DNA from: Thermohalobaculum sp039026375
GTDB taxonomy: Bacteria > Pseudomonadota > Alphaproteobacteria > Rhodobacterales > Rhodobacteraceae
Assembly (NCBI GenBank): GCA_039026375.1
Contig: JBCCML010000002.1
Location: 62,001-126,000 of the forward strand
Direction of reading: 5' to 3'
Length of the DNA stretch: 64,000 nt
In this document: positions 53,482 through 61,821 of the stretch, piece after piece
Numbering within the stretch: the stretch's first letter is position 1
Layout: each line of letters starts with the position of its first letter
Program-made: the position numbers and the translations under genes
The notes under the pieces: model-generated
Seen by the model: the letters and a program-made list of their open reading frames with translations, nothing else
Told to the model about the DNA's origin: nothing
Database searches by the model: none

Positions 53482-54327
53482 ATGAAATACGAGAACTTTC
53501 AGACATTTAATGTCAGCGTCGATGGCGCCATCGCCACCGTTACCTTCAACTTTGGGACCGTAAATGTCCAAGGCCAGGAGATGTTGGCGGATCTGAACAG
53601 CTTAGCCATGCGCCTAGAGCGGGACCGCACCGTCAAGGTCGTTGTGTTCCAGTCGGCTAATCCAGAGATCTGGGTCTGCCACTACGACACAGAACTGCTG
53701 AAAGACATGTCAACCGAGGCAGTGGCACGCGATGAGGCCGAGCTATTGGACCTTCAGGCTGTTTGCGAGCGGATGAGCAAAGTGCCTCAAGCCACCATCG
53801 CAAAACTCGAAGGCTTTGCCCGTGGGGGCGGCCATGAGCTGGCCCTGGCCCTGGACATGCGCTTTGCTGCCCGCGGCAAGTTCAAATTCATGCAAATGGA
53901 GGTTGGCATGGGCATCCTGCCCTGCGGGGGCGGCGCCTCCCGAATGGCGCGGCAGACGGGGCTTGGGCGTGCGCTGGAAATCATTCTGAGTGCCCGTGAC
54001 TTCGATGCCGACGAAGCCGAAGCTATGGGTACGATCAACAAGGCGTTGGATCCAGAAGAGATTGGTCCGTATGTCGATGCGCTCGCCCAACGCATTGCGC
54101 AGTTCCCAGCGGACTCGATCAACGCTTGCAAGCAGATGGTCTACGAATCCATCGACAAGCCAATTGACGAAGCTCTCAAGGCGGAAGCGTACTGGCTCTA
54201 TCAGGCGACCTCCAAAACGCCGGCAATCAAGCGTTTCACCATCGCCAACGAGCAAGGTCTGGAGCATGATATCGAGAACCAGCGCAACTGGAATGAGTTG
54301 GTAATGAAGGTTCAAGAGATCAGCTAA
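53482..54327 (+). CDS. Enoyl-CoA hydratase/isomerase (crotonase family)
   Basis: 281 residues. The oxyanion-hole segments are VVVFQSANPEIWVCHYDTELL and AKLEGFARGGGHELALALDMRFAA, and the catalytic-region Glu is in MQMEVGMGILPCGGGASRMARQTG. The N-terminus FNVSVDGAIATVTFNFGTVNVQG shows the usual start of the fold, though the canonical NP after the strand is replaced (FGTVNV). The C-terminal helices that mediate trimerisation are longer than average. Substrate unknown. Confidence 0.87.
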   Translation: MKYENFQTFNVSVDGAIATVTFNFGTVNVQGQEMLADLNSLAMRLERDRTVKVVVFQSANPEIWVCHYDTELLKDMSTEAVARDEAELLDLQAVCERMSKVPQATIAKLEGFARGGGHELALALDMRFAARGKFKFMQMEVGMGILPCGGGASRMARQTGLGRALEIILSARDFDADEAEAMGTINKALDPEEIGPYVDALAQRIAQFPADSINACKQMVYESIDKPIDEALKAEAYWLYQATSKTPAIKRFTIANEQGLEHDIENQRNWNELVMKVQEIS

Positions 54328-54340
54328 CGGGGTCTATCGG

Positions 54341-54374
54341 GGCGAACGCTGGGCTTTGAGTGACAGCGTTCGCC
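54341..54374 (+). terminator. Hairpin after the crotonase gene
   Basis: GGCGAACGCTG (54341-54351) and CAGCGTTCGCC (54364-54374) form a perfect 11-bp stem with a 12-base loop, 14 bp after the stop codon. No T-tract follows, so it may be a Rho-linked or mRNA-stabilising structure rather than an intrinsic terminator. Confidence 0.5.
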
Positions 54375-54526
54375 AAGCCGATACCGGCCTTAGATCGCAC
54401 GTTTGACTGTAGTTACCGAGGATAGCCCGAGTCATTTACATGGATCCCGGTTGACGCTTTGTGCGGGCTGATCGATGGGCACTATCGCAGTACCAACCGG
54501 CTGGAACCCACACTCTGTAGACAAGC

Positions 54527-55438
54527 TTATGTAGCACGGTGCTTCAGCGACGCGACCGCTTGGAACTCCTCCGCGATGTACTCGGTGAACGCTCGGACCC
54601 GTGCCGGTGGGCTTCGTGAAGGCGGACGCACGACCGAGACATCCCACTCGGGAAGCACTGTATATTCTGGCAGAACCTGCACCAGGTCGCCCGATGCGAG
54701 GTACTCCGACACTTCCCAGCCACACTTCCGGGCAATACCAACGCCGGATAGCGCCGTTTCTGTCACGGCCTCGGCCAAGTTCGTGGCGAACGTCCCTTTG
54801 ACTTTAACCTGGTACATTTGCCCATCCGGCCCGCGCTTGGACCACGTGCGCACGTCCGATCGGATCAGGCAATTGTGCGCTTCGAGGTCAGATGGCTGCA
54901 CAGGTGTGCCAAATCGCGCGAGATAGTCGGGTGCCGCAACCATGATCCGCGGGCTCTCGCCTATCTTGCGGGCCTTCAATGTCGACGGCGACAGCTTTCC
55001 AAGACGCACAGCCAGGTCGAAACCGTTCTCGATGATGTCAAAGGTCGTGTCGCTCAGATGAAGCTGAATCGAGAGTTTAGGGTAACGCTGAAGGAAGCCA
55101 GCAACCAACGGTGCCAGGAATTTCCGGCCAAAGGACGCTGAGCTGGCAATCCGCAACTCCCCACCCACGGAAGTCGGATCGCCGTGCAAATCCAACATGG
55201 CCTCGTCGACATCTTCTAAAATGCGCCGTGCGTGGGCAAGGAACGCTTCGCCGTCCACCGAAAGCGATACCGACCGCGTCGTCCGGTGAAGCAACCGAAC
55301 CCCGACCGCTGTCTCAAGTTCTTGGATCCGTTGGGTCGCCGTCGCGCGCGATAGCCCCAGCTCGGCCCCCGCCTTTCCGATCGCACCAACTGCGGCCACG
55401 CGAACGAACAGTTCCAACGATTTAAGATCAAAGCTCAT
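54527..55438 (-). CDS. LysR-family transcriptional regulator
   Basis: 303 residues: LKSLELFVRVAAVGAIGKAGAELGLSRATATQRIQELETAVG, TRSVSLSVDGEAFLAHARRIL and GELRIASSASFGRKFLAPLVAGFLQRYPKL. It is divergent from the exported cupin protein gene, 118 bp away, its likely target. It ends close to the crotonase operon. Confidence 0.9.
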   Translation of the reverse strand: MSFDLKSLELFVRVAAVGAIGKAGAELGLSRATATQRIQELETAVGVRLLHRTTRSVSLSVDGEAFLAHARRILEDVDEAMLDLHGDPTSVGGELRIASSASFGRKFLAPLVAGFLQRYPKLSIQLHLSDTTFDIIENGFDLAVRLGKLSPSTLKARKIGESPRIMVAAPDYLARFGTPVQPSDLEAHNCLIRSDVRTWSKRGPDGQMYQVKVKGTFATNLAEAVTETALSGVGIARKCGWEVSEYLASGDLVQVLPEYTVLPEWDVSVVRPPSRSPPARVRAFTEYIAEEFQAVASLKHRAT

Positions 55439-55556
55439 TGTTCGCTTTCGCCAAATAGTGTTTCCGGATCGTCGCCCATTATCTCGGATTTCTACTCCCT
55501 ATCTGTTCTCCCAACTCACCAACACAAGTGTCTTTGCAGACCGAGGGGCAGTGAAA

Positions 55557-56402
55557 ATGAAGATCCGCGGCACAGTAATGGCCATCGCTGTAAGCTCCGG
55601 GTGTCTGGCTTTAACGGCACAAGCCGCACCAATGGTCGAAGTCGTAGAGCGGGCGGAGGTGCAGTTCATTCCGCTGAACCCAGCACGTGGAGATGCCAGC
55701 CCGCAGGCTGGGGTACTCTGGGGCGATATCCGTCAAGATGTCCCAAGTGGCGCGCTGATCACGTTTGCCAACGGATTTGCCTCACCTCCTCATATTCACA
55801 ACATCACCTACAGAGCGGTCGTAATCGAGGGGACCGTCCACAACGACGATCCGGATGCCGAGAACCTCTGGATGGGTCCTGGCTCGTTCTGGACGCAACC
55901 CGCCGGAGAGGTTCACATCACAGCCGTCGGCCCAGGTGGCGGCACCGCCTTTCTGGAAATCCTGTCGGGCCCGTACTTGGTGCAGCCGTCCCGGCAAGCG
56001 TTCGACAACGGCGAGAGACCCGTGAACATCGAAGAACGCAACGTGGTCTGGCTGGATTCTTCGGACGTTACCTGGGTTGCGCAAGGCCCGAACGGTTCGG
56101 GGCCTGAGATGGCATTCCTATGGGGCACGCCCGCTGACGATCAGTTGAACGGGACCTTTGTCAGACTGCCGCCCGGCTTTTCAGGCGCGCTTCAAACCAA
56201 CGGTGTCGAGATGAAAGGCGTCCTGGTGAAAGGTACATTGATCCATGCTGCTGAGGACTTTTCAGAAAGCCGCGCACTTAGCGCCGGCAGCTACTTTGGA
56301 TCGGAAGGCGATGTCAGCCACAGTCTAACCTGCGGCGATGCGGAAGCGTGTGTGGTCTATGTTCGTGCGACGGGTAAGTACCAAGTCGTTGCCGTTGATT
56401 GA
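55557..56402 (+). CDS. Exported two-cupin protein (DUF4437-like)
   Basis: About 281 residues from ATG 55557, with GAGGGG upstream. A signal peptide ends at TAQAAP. Two cupin repeats follow: GALITFANGFASPPHIHNITYRAVVIEGTVHND with GSFWTQPAGEVHITA, and a second around LPPGFSGALQTNGVEMKGVLVKGTLIH with GSYFGSEGDVSHS. The first repeat keeps PPHIHN and EVHIT as possible metal ligands; the second lacks most of them. The molecular function is not known. The adenylate cyclase gene begins 40 bp downstream and may be co-transcribed. Confidence 0.82.
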   Translation: MKIRGTVMAIAVSSGCLALTAQAAPMVEVVERAEVQFIPLNPARGDASPQAGVLWGDIRQDVPSGALITFANGFASPPHIHNITYRAVVIEGTVHNDDPDAENLWMGPGSFWTQPAGEVHITAVGPGGGTAFLEILSGPYLVQPSRQAFDNGERPVNIEERNVVWLDSSDVTWVAQGPNGSGPEMAFLWGTPADDQLNGTFVRLPPGFSGALQTNGVEMKGVLVKGTLIHAAEDFSESRALSAGSYFGSEGDVSHSLTCGDAEACVVYVRATGKYQVVAVD

Positions 56403-56441
56403 TCGCGGGCTGGCGCGCAGGCTGAAAGGTAGACCGCACGC

Positions 56442-57788
56442 ATGGACCAGCGAGCACCTCCGGGGACAGCACGTGCGCTTGACCTGGAGGAACGCAATAG
56501 CCTGACATTCATGTTGCAAGGACGGCTGATCGTCCTTGGACTTATGGCAGTCTGGGTCGCGATAACCCTGCCTTGGGAGCGATCAGCGCTTTATCTGGCC
56601 GTGTTGTTGGCGTTCTTGCTCCTCGGGGTGATCCCTTATGTGCTTGCCCGCCGCGTCCGCTGGGGCACTTCTGCGATCGCATTCTTCCTGGTGCTTGACT
56701 CAGCCGTCCTTAGCTTCCTGCTAATCGTACCGAACCCGTACGGCTTGGAGGGCTGGTCTCCGCAAATGAATTTGCGCGCGCCGGGGTTCCTCTACCTCGG
56801 GGTGTTTCTCGTATACATGGCACTTAGCTACAGACCTGTGTTGGTGATCACGGCGGGGATGGCAGCAGTGATTTCATGGAGTGTGGGCTTCCTATGGGTC
56901 ATTAGTCTGCCCGAGACGCAGTTCTTTTCCTCTCGAGACGTGTTGGGCGCGGGCCTAAGCTTGGAAGAGGCCCTGGCCCGCGTCCTCGACCCCAATGCTG
57001 TAGGCTTCGCCAGATGGGTCAACCAAGTGGTGTTCCTGGCAGCTGTGACATTGATCCTGACGCTGACGGTCTGGCGATCGCGCAGACTGATTTTGCGCCA
57101 GGTGGCAGCCGAAGGCCAGAGGTCGGCATTGGCGCGGTACTTCTCTCCCAACATCGTCCAAGAAATTGCTGACAACGGCGCGTCGTTAGACCAGACGAAG
57201 GTCCAGCGCGTTGTCGTCTTGTTTGCGGACATCGTCGGCTTCACGGCCATCACCGAGCGCTTGTCGCCCGATGACCTGCTCGATCTTTTGCGCGATTTTC
57301 ACGGGCGGATGGCACGGACGGCCATCGCGCATGATGGCACGGTCGATAAGTTCATCGGCGACGCAATCATGGTGCACTTCGGCACCCCCGAGACACGCTC
57401 AAACGATGCCGGCCGCGCCCTGCGCTGTGCAGCCGAAATGCTGGCCGAGGTCGTGCAGATGAACGCGGCGCGTTCCGCCAAGGGTCAGGAAGAGATCCGC
57501 ATTGGGATCGGCATGCACGTTGGCGATGTGATTGTGGGCAATATAGGCGATGCGCAGCGCCTAGAGTACACAGTTGTGGGTGACACGGTGAACGTCGCTG
57601 CCCGGCTAGAAGCGCTCACACGCGACCTAAGCGTGGACCTGATCGTCAGCCAAGCGGTTATCGACCAAGCATACGAATCCGGCGCAGATCCGCGAAGACT
57701 GGTACCGGGCATTACCCCTGGCGAAAGTGTCTCCGTGCGCGGCCGGAACGAAGACATTGAGATTTGGCAAAGTCGGCGAAGCCAGTAA
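56442..57788 (+). CDS. Membrane class III adenylate cyclase
   Basis: 448 residues. Six membrane helices occupy about residues 22-212 and end in WRSRRLILRQ. The catalytic domain has Asp263 (FADIVGF) and Asp307 (FIGDAIM) as metal ligands and Lys303 (DKFIGD) for adenine recognition, followed by GMHVGDVIVGNIGDAQRLEYTVVGDTVNVAARLEAL. All active-site elements appear present, so it should make cAMP as a homodimer. The membrane part resembles no named sensor that I recognise. Confidence 0.9.
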   Translation: MDQRAPPGTARALDLEERNSLTFMLQGRLIVLGLMAVWVAITLPWERSALYLAVLLAFLLLGVIPYVLARRVRWGTSAIAFFLVLDSAVLSFLLIVPNPYGLEGWSPQMNLRAPGFLYLGVFLVYMALSYRPVLVITAGMAAVISWSVGFLWVISLPETQFFSSRDVLGAGLSLEEALARVLDPNAVGFARWVNQVVFLAAVTLILTLTVWRSRRLILRQVAAEGQRSALARYFSPNIVQEIADNGASLDQTKVQRVVVLFADIVGFTAITERLSPDDLLDLLRDFHGRMARTAIAHDGTVDKFIGDAIMVHFGTPETRSNDAGRALRCAAEMLAEVVQMNAARSAKGQEEIRIGIGMHVGDVIVGNIGDAQRLEYTVVGDTVNVAARLEALTRDLSVDLIVSQAVIDQAYESGADPRRLVPGITPGESVSVRGRNEDIEIWQSRRSQ

Positions 57789-58004
57789 GCGCTGCGCCGT
57801 ATCTGATGTCCGCGCAACGCTGTCGACATAATGCTTGGTCGCCCGCACATGGCTGGGACCGCAGGTCTTCAACTTAGCATCCCGTTCGACCTTCTGGCAT
57901 CACGTGCGTTGCGATGCGGGGACGACTGGCTGCTGGAAACAAGTAGCCGCTTATACTGCGATTGTGTCACCGTCGCGCACGCGACATCGACCACAATGCA
58001 CAAC

Positions 58005-59228
58005 TCAGCTACATGCGCCCTCCTCGGAAGTTCGGTTATCGCCGGTGTTCTCCGGCTTATGTCCGACGTGCGTTTCGTTGAGATTGCTCCGTTTCACGGC
58101 GTTTGGACTGGCGTTGTGGGCCGCGACGGAGGGATGAAGCACGGACCCATTGGGGACATGACGCTCCTCCCTGTTGGGGATGTAAAGGCCAGCGATCTGC
58201 AAGCGGCGCGTCGGGACATGTCTTCGTTTGATCCGCGGCAGAAACTCCAGGGCACGCCAAATAGGCGTCATCGAGTTGTTGACTTTGGCTTTCGGATCGG
58301 GCCGCACATACCCGTCATCGAGTGTACCGTGCACCAGACGGTCCACCGTTTTTGCGTTGATTTCCGCCCCCAAAGCAGCCGCCTCCTCAATCATCCAAAC
58401 CAGCGGGACTTTGGCGATGGCACTCCTCTGCTCGGGATAGCCGCCACCGACATCCCCATGTGAGCCGACAAACCAAAGCTCTTCGGCGTTTTGGGGCACT
58501 TCGGTATCCGGTTCAAAGCGCTTTGGCCGGTGTGGGCGACCAAGCGGCCACAACTGCGGCTGGAACATTGTACGCCGCTCATCCAGTGCGACCGCATGGC
58601 GAACACTGGCGACACTTGGGTTGTTGCTGGTAAAAGCGTGGGATCGCAGCCGAGGCCCCCAGCGACCGCTTTCAATGACTGACCCGACCGTATCGAATAG
58701 CCCCAGAAGATGGATCACTGGCCGGACAGGCTGTAAGATACGCTCGAACAGGCGGACCTCGGCAAAGGCAGAGTTGTCCTCCATCTCATTGTTTTGGCTG
58801 ATATTTTTGTACGCCCGGTAGGCATAATCGAGCAGATTCATATTATCGGGCTGCAATATCCCCACCGCGTGAATGAAGCCTGCCAAGACACGGGCCGTGT
58901 AGGCGCCGCGGCTGAAACCGAACAGAAAGATGCGGTCACGATGTTCGTCGTCACCGCCGCCGTGATCGTAGTTTTCGACCAAGAAGCGGTAGGCTTCCTT
59001 GACATTGGCGTCGAGGCCCCAGCCCGTGGCGAGGCCCCAGATCTCTACCCCGCGGCGGTAGTAATAGGAGGCCGAGTTCTCGGCGCCGAAAGTGCCCACA
59101 CCGGGATCGTAGAAGACAATCTGGCTTTCTGATTTTCTGAGGCATCCAAACAGCCTGAGGATGTTCGTCCTGTCCTTCGAGATTTCATTCGAGGTGCCAT
59201 CACAGAGGATGACGATGTTCTTGGGCAT
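58005..59228 (-). CDS. DUF2235 alpha/beta-hydrolase (T6SS Tle1-like family)
   Basis: About 407 residues from ATG 59228; sequence further upstream is not family-like. The start MPKNIVILCDGTSNE is the hallmark of DUF2235. The nucleophile Ser106 lies in GFSRGAYTARVLAG, a second motif is LFDTVGSV, and HAVALDERR and FVGSHGDVGGGYPE contribute further active-site residues. The family includes type VI secretion phospholipases, but most stand-alone members are uncharacterised. No immunity, VgrG or PAAR gene is adjacent. It is convergent with the adenylate cyclase. Confidence 0.88.
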   Translation of the reverse strand: MPKNIVILCDGTSNEISKDRTNILRLFGCLRKSESQIVFYDPGVGTFGAENSASYYYRRGVEIWGLATGWGLDANVKEAYRFLVENYDHGGGDDEHRDRIFLFGFSRGAYTARVLAGFIHAVGILQPDNMNLLDYAYRAYKNISQNNEMEDNSAFAEVRLFERILQPVRPVIHLLGLFDTVGSVIESGRWGPRLRSHAFTSNNPSVASVRHAVALDERRTMFQPQLWPLGRPHRPKRFEPDTEVPQNAEELWFVGSHGDVGGGYPEQRSAIAKVPLVWMIEEAAALGAEINAKTVDRLVHGTLDDGYVRPDPKAKVNNSMTPIWRALEFLPRIKRRHVPTRRLQIAGLYIPNREERHVPNGSVLHPSVAAHNASPNAVKRSNLNETHVGHKPENTGDNRTSEEGACS

Positions 59229-59942
59229 GTCTGCACCGAATTCTGTAGCTACAAATTCCCCATGTTTATCAGCAGCGTAGCACAGATTCGTGCCAAGCGT
59301 GAGCGGCTGTGTCAGCGTCCGTTGCCGCCAACCAGACAGGCGCTGTCGATCCTTGTCAAACGCGGCTGCGCCCCCTGAGCCGCGGCCGCTTCTCCGCCGG
59401 CAATCTGCGGGACCACGCGCTGCCCTGCCCCCGCATCGGGCGCGTAAATCAGGCCCTGGCGCTGGGATTCCACCCGTACCGCAAGCGTACAGCACCCGTA
59501 CAACAAGTGTGCAGCAACTGTACCGCACCTGTATGCACAGAAAGTCGACTTGACCATTGCTTTGGCGCCCGTACCGACCGCCAATCAGCCCCAGCCCAGG
59601 CATCCATATCACTGTCTTGGACGCCGCCGATCAGTCCAAGGCCGAGACCCCTGCCAGCACGACAGCCACAACAGCCGAGCCGACCGCCCTGGTCACGAGG
59701 TCACTTCCCTCGCCGCCGCCGTCCAGAACGGTCGCCTGACGCGGGCTGCCCTGCGCCGGACCTGCCCTGGACCTGCCCCGGGGCGGCGCATTTAACCGCA
59801 CATGAGACGCGGCATTCGTCTTTGGCATCGGCGGCGGCGGGGCTAGACTGCGCATTAGCCGCTGGGCAAAACAATGCCGGCCACGACGGCGTGCCTTCTC
59901 GGGCTGACCGGCCGTCAGACCTTGTCACGTTGGAGACACCGA
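59229..59942. other. Divergent intergenic region between DUF2235 and amidohydrolase genes
   Basis: About 700 bp without a credible gene; open frames here are fragments with skewed composition. It holds copy 2 of the 99-bp repeat (59454-59552) and GGAG just before the TTG at 59943. Confidence 0.6.
59454..59552 (-). repeat. 99-bp dispersed repeat with 11-bp iteron-like units, copy 2
   Basis: Read on the minus strand it starts CAAGTCGACTTTCTGTGCAT and ends AGCGCCAGGG. Units are TGCGGTACAGT, TGCTGCACACT, TGTTGTACGGG, TGCTGTACGCT and TGCGGTACGGG, after a 10-bp unit. It aligns without gaps to 43651-43749. Its 3' end lies 225 bp upstream of the DUF2235 gene, in the same orientation as that gene. 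Confidence 0.8.
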
Positions 59943-61790
59943 TTGGAACGTCACGTCTATGGATGCGCCTGCTGCAGCGGGGCCTTTGGCGAATTCCTGA
60001 AAGACAATGATCAGGTGAAACGGCTGCGCCAGGCCGCGGACAACGGTTGGTCGTGCAACTGGGGGGTCGACTGGTCGGAGTTTGGCCGGCGCGATTTCCT
60101 GAAGGCGGGCCTGGCGTCCGCGGGGCTGGCCGTGCTGCCCGCCACCAGCGCCCAGGGACAAGATCAGCCAACCACCACCACCCTCTTTCGCGGGGGCAAG
60201 GTTCTGACTGTCGACGCGGCCTTCTCGGTCGCCGCCGCGATCGCGATCCGGGGCCAGCGCATCCTGGCCGTGGGCACAGAGGACGAGGTGCGCGCCGCGG
60301 CAGGTGCCGACGCCCGGATCGTCGAGCTGAACGGCAAGACCGTGCTGCCGGGCTTCATCGATGCGCACACCCACGTGGTCGCCGGATCCATCGTCGACTC
60401 GTTGATGGACTATGTGGGCATGGCCCGGTTCCAGACGGCCGATGACGTGCTGGCCTATATGGCCGAGCGCGCCCGGGAGACTCCCGCCGGGGAATGGCTG
60501 GCGTTCCGAAACTTTGACCCGGCGGTGCAGACGGGTCCCGAGGCGCTGACCTTCGCCGAGCTGGACGCCGTCAGCACCCAGCACCCGATCTTCATCATGA
60601 ACGCCTCTGGCCATTTGGCCTACGCCAACAGCAAGACCTTCGAGATCGCGGGCGTGCCCCAGGACATCACCAATCCCCCGGGCGGCGAGTACGGCCGGGA
60701 CGCCGAGGGCAGGCTGAACGGCGTTATGAAGAACAACGTCGCCTTCACGCCCGTCGCCGCCAATAATCCGGCCATGGCCTCGGTCGATCCGATCTCCGGT
60801 CTGATCACGCTGCTGCAAAAGTGGAGCCGGTTCGGCCTGACAACGGTGTCCGAGCTGAGCCTGGGCGGCCTGACCCAGTCGCCCGCGGACGTGCAGATCA
60901 TGGCGGCGGCGGCGCAGTCGGGTCAGCTGACCGCGCGCATCCGGGCCTATTCCTTCTACACCATCGGGGCAGAGACCTGGGACAATGCCGGTGTGCGGCC
61001 GGGCGATGGTACGCCGCTGGCGCGGATTGCGGGCTACAAGCTGGTGGCCGACGGCTCGAATCAGGGGTTCACGGGCCTGCAGCGCGATCCCTATCTGAAC
61101 TCGGACGACCGCGGCCTGGCCTACATGTCGCCCGAGGATCTGACCGCCACGGCGATTGACCGGGCGCGGAACGGCTGGCAGTTGGCCATCCACGGTAACG
61201 GCGACGCGGCGATCGACAACATACTGGATGCCTGCGCGGCGATGGCGGCAGCGGGCATCGACATGTCCGCTGTCCGGGTGCGGATCGAACACTGCTCGAT
61301 CCTGCATGACGAGCAGATTGCCCGCATGAAGGACTTGAACGTCTCTGCCAGCTTCCTGATCGGGCACGTGCATTACTGGGGCGTCGCCATGCGCGACGAC
61401 GTCTTCGGCGAGCAGAAGGCGCAGTTGCTGGATCGCTGCAAAAGCGCGGAGGATGCCGGCGTCGGCTTCACGCTGCATTCCGATTTCATGGTCACGGACC
61501 CCGACCCGCTGCACATGATCGAGATGGCCGTCACCCGGCGCACCTGGAAAGAACCGGCGTATGTCTTGGCCCCGCAGGAGCGGGTTTCGGTGGAAACGGC
61601 GATCCGGGCGGTAACGTCCGAGGCCGCCTGGCAGTTGTTCTCCGAGCATGAGATCGGCAGCCTGGAGGCCGGCAAATTCGCGGATCTTGTGATCCTGGAC
61701 GACGATCCTCGGGATGTGGCGCCCGACGCGATCAAATCGGTCCGGGTGCGGGAGACCTGGATGAATGGGCAGCAGGTGTATGCCGCCTGA
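59943..61790 (+). CDS. YtcJ-like metal-dependent amidohydrolase with Cys-rich N-terminus and internal Tat motif
   Basis: About 615 residues from TTG 59943, chosen because GGAG lies 7 bases before it; an ATG at 59874 is the alternative. The N-terminus has CACCS (Cys8, 10, 11) and a further Cys in GWSCNW, then GRRDFLKAG, a twin-arginine motif about 50 residues in, with a hydrophobic run ending near AQG. The enzyme part has FIDAHTHVVAG (metal His), KLVADGSNQGFTG, LAIHGNGDAAID, HCSILHDEQI and TLHSDFMVTDPDPL (metal Asp). It would hydrolyse an amide or related bond, perhaps in the periplasm. A barrel protein gene follows directly. Confidence 0.85.
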   Translation: MERHVYGCACCSGAFGEFLKDNDQVKRLRQAADNGWSCNWGVDWSEFGRRDFLKAGLASAGLAVLPATSAQGQDQPTTTTLFRGGKVLTVDAAFSVAAAIAIRGQRILAVGTEDEVRAAAGADARIVELNGKTVLPGFIDAHTHVVAGSIVDSLMDYVGMARFQTADDVLAYMAERARETPAGEWLAFRNFDPAVQTGPEALTFAELDAVSTQHPIFIMNASGHLAYANSKTFEIAGVPQDITNPPGGEYGRDAEGRLNGVMKNNVAFTPVAANNPAMASVDPISGLITLLQKWSRFGLTTVSELSLGGLTQSPADVQIMAAAAQSGQLTARIRAYSFYTIGAETWDNAGVRPGDGTPLARIAGYKLVADGSNQGFTGLQRDPYLNSDDRGLAYMSPEDLTATAIDRARNGWQLAIHGNGDAAIDNILDACAAMAAAGIDMSAVRVRIEHCSILHDEQIARMKDLNVSASFLIGHVHYWGVAMRDDVFGEQKAQLLDRCKSAEDAGVGFTLHSDFMVTDPDPLHMIEMAVTRRTWKEPAYVLAPQERVSVETAIRAVTSEAAWQLFSEHEIGSLEAGKFADLVILDDDPRDVAPDAIKSVRVRETWMNGQQVYAA

Positions 61791-61821
61791 CCGCCATAAT
61801 AACGTCCGCGATGGGGCCAGG

